Assembly (NCBI GenBank): GCA_016741895.1
Contig: JACVCT010000009.1
Location: forward strand, 1 to 35,033
Length of the DNA: 35,033 nt
Reading direction: 5' to 3'
Source of the DNA: Gemmatimonadaceae bacterium
GTDB lineage: Bacteria; Gemmatimonadota; Gemmatimonadetes; Gemmatimonadales; Gemmatimonadaceae
Both the position numbers and the translations under genes were made by a program. Below the pieces are notes generated by a model. It did no database searches. It had not been told where the DNA came from and saw only the letters and a program-made list of their open reading frames with translations. Positions 1 through 11,571 of this stretch are shown piece by piece (the stretch's first letter is position 1; every line of letters starts with the position of its first letter).

Positions 1-258
1 CTTAAGAGGGCTGAGAGGGGGGCACCCTCCATCCGGGCGGCCCCCGCCCAGGGCCGCGGTTCCCTGGTACACCAGCCCCTCCCCCCCGCCGGTGGGCAGC
101 ACCACCAGCGCATCACGGCCCGACAGCACCGCCTGCACCGCGCGCACCTGCGGTGGACGGAAGTCCGGGTAGCCGAAATGCCGACGCAGCGTGGCGCGCG
201 CCTCATCGAGGGCGACGGACACGTCAGCGCGCGGTGCGGTGTGCTGCGATGCGATCAT
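1..258 (-). CDS. recQ: ATP-dependent DNA helicase RecQ-like, N-terminal fragment running off the window edge
   Basis: Reverse-strand translation MIASQHTAPRADVSVALDEARATLRRHFGYPDFRPPQVRAVQAVLSGRDALVVLPTGGG... matches the RecQ N-terminus (FGYxxFRPxQ...vLsGrDxLvvLPTGGG). Downstream of GGG the sequence degrades (EGLVYQGTAAL instead of KSLCYQVPAL). Confidence 0.75.
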   Translation of the reverse strand, partial: MIASQHTAPRADVSVALDEARATLRRHFGYPDFRPPQVRAVQAVLSGRDALVVLPTGGGEGLVYQGTAALGGGRPDGGCPPLSPLK

Positions 259-342
259 GCTGCATGCTAAGCACCTCTCACGCGCGATGCGACATCAAAC
301 GTACGCATCAGACAGCCGGCGGCGCGCGGACGCCGCTGCGGC

Positions 343-2880
343 TCACACGGCGCGCGCAAAATGGCCGCGCGTGAACTCTCCGTTGAGAAGCGATCGCACC
401 GCCATGCTGTCCGCCGTCTCGCCAGCGGCCAGCGCATCGAGTTGACGGCGATAGCCGCGCACGATGGCCTCGATGGGATCGCCCGGCACGTTGAACAGCA
501 GATGATAGCCGCGCACGCCCCGCGCCCAGAGAGTGGGCAGATGCTCACTGCCATCAATGGGCCGCGAGTGCAGCAGCCGGTTGCGGCAGGCGCTGTCGGT
601 GGCCACGGCAAAGGTGTAGCCCGCCGGATCGGTGAGGGACACATGCGGATGCTTCTGCACACAGAGGTCCCGGCAGGTCGTCGGCTCGCGATCGAAGGCG
701 GCGCTCAGCACGCAGTGCTCGATGGTCATGCCCTCGGTGCGGCCGTACACGAGCACATCGAACCCGCGCCCCTGCCAGGGGCTCACCACGTCGAGTATCT
801 CGGTGGTGGTCAGTTCGATGGACGCGGTCAGCCGACGGGCCCCGAGCTCGAAGAGAAATGCCGCCGTGTGCTGGTTGAATACGTTGGTGGCGTAGTCCGC
901 CACCACATCAACGCCCGCCTCCGCCAACTCCGCCACGAGGCCCACGTGGCCGCTGAGCACCGGGAGTCCAAGCGCCAGCCACTTGTCGAGCCGCTTGCGC
1001 TCCTCCGGCCGCACAATGACCGGTGTACGCAGCCGCAGGCCCACGCCCTGCGCCGCCAGCTCCTCGCGCAGCGCCGTGACCCGCGAGAGGGGAGGCGTCG
1101 GGTGCCGGAGGAATGGATCGAGCACCACTTCCGTGGCGCCGCCCGCCGCGGCAGCGCGTGCGCCATCGAGGTCGTACACGATGGCGCGCAGGGCCAGCGG
1201 GTCTGCGCCGATCTCATGCAAGGGTGCGTCGTCGTGCGCACGGGCCGATGCGCCGTCTACATGCGCCACCTGCTCGGCGATCTGCGCCTCGCGCACGGCC
1301 TGTTCACTCATCGTCGCCCAGCTGCGTTGTTCGAGCAGCTGCTCGGTGGCCTGCTGTCGCAGCTGATTCAGCTCACTCACCGGCAGGAAGAGGCCGCTGG
1401 CAAGACCAGTGATGTCCACGCTGCCCAACTTGAACGGCGTTTCGCCGAGACGTCCGAACTGTTCGCGAAGCTGGGTCATGTCGAGCGCGCGCTTGCTGGC
1501 CGGGGCGAGTGGCACGTCGCCACGCACCGTGACCTCGTGCTCCCCGCACTGCCACACCGTCTTGAGCGGTCCACCGGCGTGTCCAAAGCAGCGCACATCC
1601 ACGCGCGTCAGGCCCACGCGACTCGGCAGTGGCAGCGCGGCATAGCTGGCCTGCGCCGCCGCGAGCAGCGTGGCGTCGCTGGTGCGCACCACCCGCCATC
1701 CCTCGCTCACACGCACGACGCGCGGACCACTGCGGACCTGCACGGCCTGGCGGTGCACTCCGGCCCGCGTGGACAGGGTGCGCACCTGCTGCACACTGCC
1801 GCCAAGTGATGCGGCTGCGCCTTCCTCCGGCGCCTCGAAGCCAACACCGTCCCCCACCGCCAGCGGACGTGTCACCTCGACGATGAGCTCCTGTCCGTCC
1901 TGCCCGACCACCATGCCAATGGGCAGGCCCCGATTGTCGGGCTGCGTGCGGGTGATGTAGTCGCGGCCCTGACGGCCGCCGTACATGCCACCCGTGTTGC
2001 CGCGGCTGAAGATCTGGACCAGCGGCTCCACTGCGTCCGGCGACGGCGCCTGGCCACGCTCGCCGCGTGCGATGGCGTCGAGCCAGCCACGATAGGCCTT
2101 GGTCACCGTGGCCACGTACTCGGGCTTCTTCTTGCGGCCCTCCACCTTGAGGCACCCCACGCCCAGATCGGCGATGGCCTCGAGGTGATCGTGCGCCGCC
2201 AGATCCTTGGTGCTGATGAGATAGCCGCGGTCGAGTGTGGCGCTCGTGAGCTCATCGTTGAGCGTGTAGTCCTTGCGGCAGGACTGCGCGCAGGAACCGC
2301 GGTTGGCCGAACGCTCGCTGATCATGCCGGACATGAAGCACTGCCCGGAGTACGAGATGCAGAGCGCGCCGTGCACAAAGGTCTCGAGACTGAGGTCGGG
2401 CACCTCGCTGCGAATGGCCCGGATGTCGTCGAGGGTGTTCTCGCGCGCCAGCACCACACGTTCCACGCCAAGGCGCTGCATGACCCGCGCGCCGGCCACG
2501 TCGTGAATGGTCATTTGGGTGGAACCATGCACTTCAAGCTGCGGGTACACGCGCTGGATGAGGCGCACCACCCCCAGATCCTGCACGATGGCGGCGTCGA
2601 TGCCGCGGTCCACGCACTCGCCGAGATAGCGCAGGGCCTCGGGCAGTTCGTGCGGCTTGATCAGCACATTGAATGTCAGGTATACCCGCACGCCCCGCGC
2701 ATGGGCGATGGCGCAGGCCAATTCCAGCTCGTCGAGCGAGAGCTGCGCTCCTTCATCGCGCGCGTTGTACATGGACGCGCCGAGGTACACGGCATTGGCG
2801 CCATTGGCCACGGCGGCCCGCACGGCGTCGAGCGTGCCGGCGGGGGCGAGAAGTTCGGGAACCTGCGTCGAGCGGGACAT
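343..2880 (-). CDS. Peptidase U32 family protein (RlhA/collagenase-like), with extended C-terminal region
   Basis: 845 aa; PELLAPAGTLDAVRAAVANGANAVYLG start and SGQCFMSGMISERSANRGSCAQSCRKDY U32 cysteine signature. Confidence 0.9.
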   Translation of the reverse strand: MSRSTQVPELLAPAGTLDAVRAAVANGANAVYLGASMYNARDEGAQLSLDELELACAIAHARGVRVYLTFNVLIKPHELPEALRYLGECVDRGIDAAIVQDLGVVRLIQRVYPQLEVHGSTQMTIHDVAGARVMQRLGVERVVLARENTLDDIRAIRSEVPDLSLETFVHGALCISYSGQCFMSGMISERSANRGSCAQSCRKDYTLNDELTSATLDRGYLISTKDLAAHDHLEAIADLGVGCLKVEGRKKKPEYVATVTKAYRGWLDAIARGERGQAPSPDAVEPLVQIFSRGNTGGMYGGRQGRDYITRTQPDNRGLPIGMVVGQDGQELIVEVTRPLAVGDGVGFEAPEEGAAASLGGSVQQVRTLSTRAGVHRQAVQVRSGPRVVRVSEGWRVVRTSDATLLAAAQASYAALPLPSRVGLTRVDVRCFGHAGGPLKTVWQCGEHEVTVRGDVPLAPASKRALDMTQLREQFGRLGETPFKLGSVDITGLASGLFLPVSELNQLRQQATEQLLEQRSWATMSEQAVREAQIAEQVAHVDGASARAHDDAPLHEIGADPLALRAIVYDLDGARAAAAGGATEVVLDPFLRHPTPPLSRVTALREELAAQGVGLRLRTPVIVRPEERKRLDKWLALGLPVLSGHVGLVAELAEAGVDVVADYATNVFNQHTAAFLFELGARRLTASIELTTTEILDVVSPWQGRGFDVLVYGRTEGMTIEHCVLSAAFDREPTTCRDLCVQKHPHVSLTDPAGYTFAVATDSACRNRLLHSRPIDGSEHLPTLWARGVRGYHLLFNVPGDPIEAIVRGYRRQLDALAAGETADSMAVRSLLNGEFTRGHFARAV

Positions 2881-3033
2881 CCCGGAAATCTAACAACCCC
2901 CGAGAGAAGACCGAAGATTCCGGAGCCTCAATTCCGATTGCGAGGGCAGATTCTTGCTGGCACTTTCCAGAAGCCGGGTAGCTCCGTGGAATTCCGGGCC
3001 GGAGCATCAGGATTCACGTCAATGGAGGAGTAC

Positions 3034-3759
3034 ATGGCGGTCACGCTTTATCGGATGCGCAGCGGCAAGGTGCACAGCTTCAGTCGCACGGCGTACGGGA
3101 TCGAGAACACCAGTCTCATCCCCGCGACGCCTGCCTCAGATGGCAGCAAGCGGCGCTACTTGTTCAGCGAGGCGGGAGTGGGGATCTATCCGGTGCTGAT
3201 TCGCGGGGATTCCTCGAAAGAAATCGTGAGCTGGCTCGCGCAGGCCACCGGTGTGCGGTTCACGATCAAGGGTCGCGAGATTGTCGAGGACGACGACGAT
3301 TTTGATGCCATGCTGACGCGGGAGCTGGAGGAAAAGACCGGCGCCTCCAGCTACAAGGCGAAAAACACCATGGAAGGGTTCACCATCTGCTGCAAATGGC
3401 ACATGCATCGAACCACCAGCAAGGCCATCGAGATTCACGATGGCGGGATGGAAGCGTTCAAGAGCATGGCGTTGTTCTTTGGCGGCCTGCTCGGCGGGGG
3501 CGTCAGCAGTCTCGTCAGCCCCGCGTCTTCCGGCGTACCCACGAACGCGCAAGTTGGCGTCGAGATGACGAAGGGCCTTGTAGGCTCGGCTCCCGATGTC
3601 TACGACATCGGCCGCACGCTCAAGGGCGGCGGGGGTGGCAAGACCGATGTTGGCTTCATGGTGTCGTACCTTCCGCTCAAGGGGGGCACCAACACCGGCA
3701 AGGGCAGCATCTCGGCGCGGAGACTGGCGCGTATTGCCGATCGCATCTGGCCGGGCTGA
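3034..3759 (+). CDS. Hypothetical protein, 241 aa, no family recognised; glycine-rich hydrophobic middle segment
   Basis: Open frame; ATG 3034 preceded by GGAGGAG at 3025-3030; the ORF track extends upstream to 2185 only by antisense read-through of the U32 gene. Alternative ATG at 3022. Confidence 0.7.
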   Translation: MAVTLYRMRSGKVHSFSRTAYGIENTSLIPATPASDGSKRRYLFSEAGVGIYPVLIRGDSSKEIVSWLAQATGVRFTIKGREIVEDDDDFDAMLTRELEEKTGASSYKAKNTMEGFTICCKWHMHRTTSKAIEIHDGGMEAFKSMALFFGGLLGGGVSSLVSPASSGVPTNAQVGVEMTKGLVGSAPDVYDIGRTLKGGGGGKTDVGFMVSYLPLKGGTNTGKGSISARRLARIADRIWPG

Positions 3760-3785
3760 GCCCGCCGGCATCGCGTCATGAACAA

Positions 3786-3816
3786 CGCCCCGGGGACCAA
3801 ATCGGTCCCCGGGGCG
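3786..3816. terminator. Strong GC-rich hairpin, likely bidirectional terminator between convergent transcription units
   Basis: Perfect 13-bp stem CGCCCCGGGGACC-AAATC-GGTCCCCGGGGCG, 27 nt after the 241-aa ORF stop and 65 nt beyond the last minus-strand ORF. Confidence 0.8.
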
Positions 3817-3880
3817 TCTCTTCTGCCTGGCCCGTGGTTCAGGCACATCGCGCGAGATGCCGCCGCGCTTCAGGCTCGAG

Positions 3881-4036
3881 TCAAGGTTTCTGCAGGTGAC
3901 GCAGAAAGCGCAGACCGAGCGCGATGAGCACCAACGCAATGCCCAGCCAGCGCAGCCACTCCTGACCGGTGCGCTGGGCCATCGTGAAGGCCACCACGCC
4001 TCCAACAATGAGCACGAGCCGAAGACGGAGAATCAC
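3881..4036 (-). CDS. Small predicted membrane protein (51 aa), last gene of the minus-strand run
   Basis: Below the ORF-track size cutoff; reverse translation VILRLRLVLIVGGVVAFTMAQRTGQEWLRWLGIALVLIALGLRFLRHLQKP*; GTG start 7 nt after the preceding stop; two hydrophobic stretches. Confidence 0.5.
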   Translation of the reverse strand: MILRLRLVLIVGGVVAFTMAQRTGQEWLRWLGIALVLIALGLRFLRHLQKP

Positions 4037-4043
4037 CGCGCGA

Positions 4044-4406
4044 TCAGCCGGCGAAGGCCGGCAGGCCGGCAGCTGCCGCTTCCGAATCGGGAACGGTGAT
4101 CACCATGCGCAACAACGCGGTGGAATACACCTTGCCCTGCGCATCGGTCTTGAGCGAGAGCGTCCCGCCGCCGTCGAGCGCGCCGTGCAGGAGGAAGTTG
4201 AGCGCGCACAGATTGGGCAGCTCGAAGCGCACGACGTCCCCGGTGATCTGGCCGGCGAAGTGCGCGGCCACGGCGTCGCGCGTGACGTAGCGCGCGAGGA
4301 TGGGATACCAGGCCGGCTCGAGGGCAATGAGGCCCACATTGGCCGTGTCTCCCTTGTCGCCGCTGCGGGCGTGGGCGATGTCCAGCAATCGAACCTGCAT
4401 GCTCAC
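4044..4406 (-). CDS. AtuA-like C-terminal ferredoxin-fold domain protein
   Basis: 120 aa, [22 protein letters not shown]... motif characteristic of the domain accompanying DUF1446; GTG start overlaps the previous stop (GTGA). Confidence 0.8.
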   Translation of the reverse strand: MSMQVRLLDIAHARSGDKGDTANVGLIALEPAWYPILARYVTRDAVAAHFAGQITGDVVRFELPNLCALNFLLHGALDGGGTLSLKTDAQGKVYSTALLRMVITVPDSEAAAAGLPAFAG

Positions 4407-5785
4407 TCCACGATGGTGACGGCGGTGGACACGGCGCGCTTGTCGAGCAGCGCGGGCCAGTAGGCCACGATTTCTTCAACCTTGGGGCGACCACCGGCAA
4501 AGCCGGTCACACTCGGCGGCCCGTTGAGCACCAGCGGCGCCATCTCGCGCGTAAAGCGCTCGACGGCCGCACGGTCGCTGCCGCGCACGCCGATGCGATA
4601 CTGCACCTCCGGCGCCTCACGTCCATCACCGGCCAGCGGACCATGTGTGGCCGTCGCTCCCACGAACTCGCTCAACACCTGGTCAAACTTGAGGCCGAGA
4701 TTGTCGAGACGCTCACGCAGCACGCGGTCGGCAAGCTGCGCCTTCTCCATGGCGTCGGGCCAGGAGTACACCAGCGTGCCCACGGCCTTGTAGCCCGAGC
4801 GATAGGCGATGGACACCTTGAGGAACGGCGTCGGCGGCCCACCGGTGATGCCGTGCACCCGCACCCGATTCTCGCCGGCATCCTCGAGACGGATGCTGGT
4901 GAAATCGGCCACCACGTCGGGCGTGATGTAGGCGTTGGGATCGCCCATTTCGTACACCAGCTGCTCCGTCACGCTTGGCACACTCACACGGCCGCCGGTG
5001 TTGGCGTGCTTGGTGATGACAAACGTGCCATCGGCCTGTGCTTCGGCGATGGGATAGCCGACGTTGGCGAGGTCGGGGATGTTGCGCCAATCGTGCAGAC
5101 AGTTGCCGCCCGAGCACTGCGCGCCGCATTCGAGGATGTGGCCGGCCACGATACCTGCCGCGAGCCGGTTCCAGTCGTCGGCCGCCCACCCGAACTCATG
5201 ACGCAGCGGCGCCATGGTGAGCGCGGTATCGGTGCTGCGACCGGTCACCACCACGTTGGCGCCCTGCTGCAGTGCTTCCACGATGGGCGTGGAGCCGATG
5301 TAGGCGTTGGCCGAGAGCACGCGATCGCGGATGTTCGCGAGCGGCTCGTTGGTGTCCATGTTGCGCAGTTCGTGGCCCGCGGCCAGCAGCTCGTCGAGAC
5401 GATCGAGAATGTCGTCGCCGGTGACCACGCCGATGCGGATCTTGCCGCGCACGCCATGCTTGCTGGCCGCTTCGAGCACGGCGTCGGCGCAGGCCATGGG
5501 GTTCACACCACCGGCATTGGCAATGACCTTCACGCCACGCTCGGCCACGGCCGGAAACACGCTTTCCATGGCGCCGATGAAGTCGCGCGCGTAGCCCATG
5601 CGGGGATCGCGCTCCTTCTGCTTCTGCACGATGGACATGGTGACTTCGGCCAGGTAGTCGAGCATCAGGTAGTCCACCTGACCGCCTTCCACCTGACGGC
5701 GGGGGGCTTCCAGCCAATCCCCCCAGAATCCCTGTCCGCTGGCCACGCGCACGACGCGCGACCCGTTCTGTTGCGACTCCGACAT
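4403..5785 (-). CDS. Acyclic terpene utilization AtuA family protein (DUF1446)
   Basis: 460 aa; [24 protein letters not shown]...[16 protein letters not shown] and GGVNPMAC motifs; adjacent to a carboxyltransferase and AtuA-C domain. Confidence 0.85.
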   Translation of the reverse strand: MSESQQNGSRVVRVASGQGFWGDWLEAPRRQVEGGQVDYLMLDYLAEVTMSIVQKQKERDPRMGYARDFIGAMESVFPAVAERGVKVIANAGGVNPMACADAVLEAASKHGVRGKIRIGVVTGDDILDRLDELLAAGHELRNMDTNEPLANIRDRVLSANAYIGSTPIVEALQQGANVVVTGRSTDTALTMAPLRHEFGWAADDWNRLAAGIVAGHILECGAQCSGGNCLHDWRNIPDLANVGYPIAEAQADGTFVITKHANTGGRVSVPSVTEQLVYEMGDPNAYITPDVVADFTSIRLEDAGENRVRVHGITGGPPTPFLKVSIAYRSGYKAVGTLVYSWPDAMEKAQLADRVLRERLDNLGLKFDQVLSEFVGATATHGPLAGDGREAPEVQYRIGVRGSDRAAVERFTREMAPLVLNGPPSVTGFAGGRPKVEEIVAYWPALLDKRAVSTAVTIVE

Positions 5786-7401
5786 TACGCAGCTCCGAAG
5801 GTGGGCATGGGCGGCAGCACAAAGGCGCCAAGGTGCGGTCCGTGATTCTGGCTTGCCGCGCGCAGCGCGAGCGCCAGCAGATCCCGCGTGTCTTCCGGGT
5901 ACACGATGGCGTCCACAAAGCCGCGCGCCGCCGCATACCGCGCATCGAGCTGGGTTTCGTAGTCCGCGCGCATCTGCTCAACCGCTTCCAGCACTTCCGG
6001 CGCCGGCGTCGTGCCGGCCTTCTTGGCCGCGTCGAGCGCCGGGCCGTGCACGGCCTGCACGGCGGCTTCGCCTTCCATCACGGCCATGCGACCCGTGGGC
6101 CAGGACAGGATGAAGTCGGGGTCGAAGCCCTGCCCCGCCATGGCGTAGTAGCCCGCACCGCTGGCGTGATTGACGGTGAGCACGATCTTGGGGACGCGCG
6201 CGCAGGCCATGGCCTCCACGAAATGCGCGCCGGCGCGAATGATGCCTTCGTGCTCAGCGTCCGGCCCGACCATGAACCCGGACACGTCCTGCACAAACAG
6301 CAGCGGAATGCCCTGCTTGTCGCAGCGCTCGATGAAGTAGGCCACCTTCTCGGCGCTCTCGGCGTAGATGATGCCGCCAAAGCGCGGGCGCTCACCCGGT
6401 CGCCCCTTGATGAGGCCACGCTGATTGGCAATGACGCCAACGGGGATGCCTTCGATGCGCGCGTCGCCGCAGATCATCTCCTTGGCGAGGTTGGGCTGGA
6501 ACTCGTCGAGCTTGCCGTCGTCGAGCACGGCGCGCAGCAGCGCGTGCATGTCGTAGGACATGCGGTGATCGGCGGGCAGCAGGTCGTAGAGCGACGTGGG
6601 CGGCTCGGCCGGCGGGCGCCACGCCGAGGCCACCGTGCGCGCCGGCGCCGGCAGGCGTGAGACGAGCTCACGCAGCTTGTCGAGACAGGCGGGATCGTCG
6701 TCCAGCGCGTAGTGCGCGACACCCGACACTTCCGTATGCGTGATGGCGCCGCCCAGCGTTTCGCCATCCACCGTCTGGCCCGTGGCGCCCTTCACGAGAT
6801 TCGGGCCGCCGAGGCCCATGAAGGATGTGCCCTTGACCATCAGAATCACGTCGCTGAGGGCCGGCAGATACGCACCGCCCGCCACGCACTGTCCCATCAC
6901 GGCCGCGAACTGCGGAATGCGCAGATAGCGGCGCATGATGGAGTTGTAGTAGAAAATGCGGGCCGCGCCGTACTGCCCCGGAAACACGCCGCCCTGATAG
7001 GGCAGATTCACACCCGCCGAGTCGACGAGGTAGATGATGGGGATGCGGCAGCGCATCGCCACTTCCTGCGCCCGCAGTGTCTTGGTGATGGTCTCGGGCC
7101 ACCACGAGCCGGCCTTCACGGTGGCATCGTTGGCCACCACCACCACTTCCCGGCCTTCAACCACAGCAATGCCGGTGATGACGCCGGCGCCTGGTGCCTG
7201 CCCATCGTACTTGTCGTGCGCCACCAGCAGCCCGATCTCGAGGAAGGGCGTGTTGGGATCGCGCAGCCGATCCACGCGCTCGCGCGCGGTCAGTTTGCCG
7301 CGCTTGTGCTCCTTGGCAATCTTGTCCGGTCCCCCGCCCAGACGCAGGCGGGCCTCCAACTCGCGGATCTCGTCGGCGAGTTCACGCAGGCGACCGCTCA
7401 T
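5785..7401 (-). CDS. Acyl-CoA carboxylase carboxyltransferase (beta) subunit
   Basis: [53 protein letters not shown] motifs of MccB/PccB-type carboxyltransferases. Start at MSGRLREL (7401) gives an ATGA overlap; the track start at 7431 is less likely. Confidence 0.9.
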   Translation of the reverse strand: MSGRLRELADEIRELEARLRLGGGPDKIAKEHKRGKLTARERVDRLRDPNTPFLEIGLLVAHDKYDGQAPGAGVITGIAVVEGREVVVVANDATVKAGSWWPETITKTLRAQEVAMRCRIPIIYLVDSAGVNLPYQGGVFPGQYGAARIFYYNSIMRRYLRIPQFAAVMGQCVAGGAYLPALSDVILMVKGTSFMGLGGPNLVKGATGQTVDGETLGGAITHTEVSGVAHYALDDDPACLDKLRELVSRLPAPARTVASAWRPPAEPPTSLYDLLPADHRMSYDMHALLRAVLDDGKLDEFQPNLAKEMICGDARIEGIPVGVIANQRGLIKGRPGERPRFGGIIYAESAEKVAYFIERCDKQGIPLLFVQDVSGFMVGPDAEHEGIIRAGAHFVEAMACARVPKIVLTVNHASGAGYYAMAGQGFDPDFILSWPTGRMAVMEGEAAVQAVHGPALDAAKKAGTTPAPEVLEAVEQMRADYETQLDARYAAARGFVDAIVYPEDTRDLLALALRAASQNHGPHLGAFVLPPMPTFGAA

Positions 7402-7811
7402 GCGTCCTGCTGCTGGCGCGACGCGAACCATTCGCGGATGTAGTCCACGAGTTCCTGCGTGCTGGTGCCGGGGCCGAAGAGGCGCGCCACGCCCTGCGCC
7501 TGCAACTGGTCCATGTCTTCCTTCGGGATGATGCCCCCGCCCGTGAGCAGGATGTCGTCGCGCCCCGCCTCCACGAGCAGGTCGCGCACCCGCGGGAACA
7601 GGGTCATGTGAGCGCCGGAGAGAATCGACAGACCCACTACATCCACGTCTTCCTGCACGGCAGCCGTGGCGATCATCTCGGGGGTCTGATGCAAACCGGT
7701 GTAGATCACTTCCATGCCGGCGTCGCGGAGCGCGGCGGCCACCACCTTGGCGCCACGATCATGTCCATCAAGGCCGGGCTTGGCGACCAGCACGCGAATT
7801 GGTCGAGTCAT
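7398..7811 (-). CDS. Methylmalonyl-CoA mutase C-terminal, cobalamin-binding subunit
   Basis: [46 protein letters not shown]12-binding DxHxxG signature. Confidence 0.95.
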   Translation of the reverse strand: MTRPIRVLVAKPGLDGHDRGAKVVAAALRDAGMEVIYTGLHQTPEMIATAAVQEDVDVVGLSILSGAHMTLFPRVRDLLVEAGRDDILLTGGGIIPKEDMDQLQAQGVARLFGPGTSTQELVDYIREWFASRQQQDA

Positions 7812-7884
7812 CGGATCGGAGGAGCAGGAGGAAAAAGTCGGCGCCCGGCGGCCGTGGCCGTTCCGGGACAGCCTTGAATCATAC

Positions 7885-8714
7885 CTAGTGATCTTTACGC
7901 GCCACCAGCATCATCTCGCTGGAACGGCGGCTGAGGGGCTTCGGGCTCCAGGCATCGTACGCGGCCTCGACCACCAGCCCCACATCCCGCATGCGGTGCG
8001 CCAGCTCCGAGGCGGAGTAGAGCCGAATGCGGTGTGAGCGCTCACCATGCCCCCGGGGGCCGCGCCATGTGGACGTGATCTCGAGGAAGCCCGAGAGCGG
8101 GTCGAAGCGACGCTCCTGCCCGAACACCGTGCCGTCGGCGGACGACCACCAGTCGCGCGAGAGGAACTTGGCCATGACGCCATCACGCGCGCCGCCATGC
8201 CACACCAGCACGCCGCCGGGCTTGAGCACCCGCGCGAACTCTTCGAGCACCCGCAGATCATCGTTCGGATCATCGAAGAAGCCGAACGAGGTGAACAGAT
8301 TGACGACAGCGTCGAAGCGGCCGCTCCAGCGGGCCGGCAGGCGGCGCATGTCGCCCTGGGTGTAGCGCAGGTGCTTGCCCGTGCCCCGCCGCCGCGCCAC
8401 GTCCAGCAGATCCTCGGAATAGTCGAGGCCGTCCACGTCAAAGCCGGCTTCGGCCAGCAGGTGAGCGTGGCGCCCCTGGCCGCAGGGACAATCGAGCACG
8501 CGGGCGCCCGACGGCAGGGCCAGCACGTCGATGAGCCGCGCGACCTCGTGGCGATCCTGCACGAGATCGAACAGCGGTTCGTACTCGTGCAGGTACTGCG
8601 CGTCAAACTGCGTTGCCCACCAGGGCGCGGCAGCCGACGATGCACCGGCCCTGGGCGCGCCGGCGCTGGTCTTCGGGCGCGCTGCCGTCGATGCGCTGCG
8701 TTTGCGGGCCGGGC

Positions 8715-8718
<4 letters not shown>
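7885..8718 (-). CDS. Class I SAM-dependent methyltransferase; proposed non-canonical CTG start at 8718
   Basis: [32 protein letters not shown] motif I. The track start at 8562 (a GTG) omits the in-frame upstream segment [21 protein letters not shown], typical of this family's N-terminus; no ATG/GTG/TTG lies upstream in frame. Confidence 0.75.
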
Positions 8719-10409
<1,691 letters not shown>

Positions 10410-10413
10410 GCGC

Positions 10414-11571
10414 TCATCCGTGCTGTAGCGGCGCAAAGCTCGCGCCGGTGAGTAGCTCTTCACTGCGCGCCCGCAGGGCATCCGCCACTGCGAACGGAAC
10501 CAGGGTTCCCGCTTCCAGCCCGTCGAGCTGGTCATCGATCCACGCCAAAGTCGCGGCATCACGCCACAGACGTTGCCGCACCTGCTGCTCCACCACTTCC
10601 ATGACGCGTTCCCGCAGGCGGGCCCGGCGCCGTGTGCGCAGCTCGCCGCTGCGTTCAAGATAGCGGAAATGCCGGTCGAGGGCGTCCGCGATCTCCGTGA
10701 TGCCTTCCTGCTGCGCGGCAATGCTGCGCAGCACCGGCGGTGTCCAGTGATCGCTGGGCTCGCCCTGCGCCGCGGCCCGGGCTGCGCGGGCCGGGTTCAT
10801 GGCGTCGCGCAGCGCATCCCGGTCCGGGGCGCTCCGTAGGTCTACGCCGTGGTGGGCCGGGACGTTCTGGAGGGCCGCACCGGCCCGCAGGCCAAGCATC
10901 AGCTCGATGTCATTGCGGAGGCGGTCGGCACCGGGGCGGTCGGCCTTGTTGACGGTGTACACGTCGGCGATTTCCATCACACCCGCCTTGAGGGTCTGAA
11001 TGGAATCACCCGACTCCGGCACCAGCACCACCAGCGTGGAGTCGGCCGCGCGGGCCACGTCGAGCTCACTCTGGCCCACGCCCACCGTCTCGATGAGGAT
11101 GACGTCCATGCCGAAGCCGTCGAGCACATCGCAGACCTCGCGGGTGGCCGTGGCCAACCCGCCCAGCGATCCGCGCGTGGCCATCGAGCGGATGAACACG
11201 CCGGGATCGAGAGCCACCTCCTCCATGCGGATGCGATCACCCAGCAGCGCACCGCCGGTGAAGGGCGAAGTCGGGTCGACGGCCACAATGCCGACGCGCT
11301 TGCCCTGCTCGCGGTAGAGACGGGCGAGACGCGTGGTGAGCGTGCTCTTGCCCGCGCCCGGCGGCCCGGTGATGCCGATGCGCCGCGCACGGCCCAGCAG
11401 TGCATGCTGCGCTGCCAGCACCTGCTCGAAGCCCGGTCGATGGTTCTCGACAATGCTCACGGCCCGCGCCAGGGCGGCCGGTTTGCCAGCCCGGAACTGC
11501 TCCAGCAGGCGGCCCAGCGCCGATTCCGTGGACGCGGCGCGGGTGCTACTCGCTGCTGTCGTCATGCTCAT
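10414..11571 (-). CDS. meaB: Methylmalonyl-CoA mutase-associated GTPase MeaB
   Basis: [17 protein letters not shown] Walker [33 protein letters not shown]. Confidence 0.95.
   Translation of the reverse strand: MSMTTAASSTRAASTESALGRLLEQFRAGKPAALARAVSIVENHRPGFEQVLAAQHALLGRARRIGITGPPGAGKSTLTTRLARLYREQGKRVGIVAVDPTSPFTGGALLGDRIRMEEVALDPGVFIRSMATRGSLGGLATATREVCDVLDGFGMDVILIETVGVGQSELDVARAADSTLVVLVPESGDSIQTLKAGVMEIADVYTVNKADRPGADRLRNDIELMLGLRAGAALQNVPAHHGVDLRSAPDRDALRDAMNPARAARAAAQGEPSDHWTPPVLRSIAAQQEGITEIADALDRHFRYLERSGELRTRRRARLRERVMEVVEQQVRQRLWRDAATLAWIDDQLDGLEAGTLVPFAVADALRARSEELLTGASFAPLQHG

Noticed and set aside
361-1809. 482-aa plus-strand ORF over the U32 gene, and similar long antisense ORFs (e.g. 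4643-5845, 14315-15595, 15271-17265, 28896-30665)
   Set aside because: Shadow ORFs with His/Arg/Gly-rich low-complexity composition opposite clear enzymes; typical of high-GC genomes.
2185-3033. ORF-track extension of the 3759-ending ORF upstream to 2185
   Set aside because: It is antisense to the well-supported U32 gene; only the part from about 3034 has a ribosome-binding site and independent coding character.
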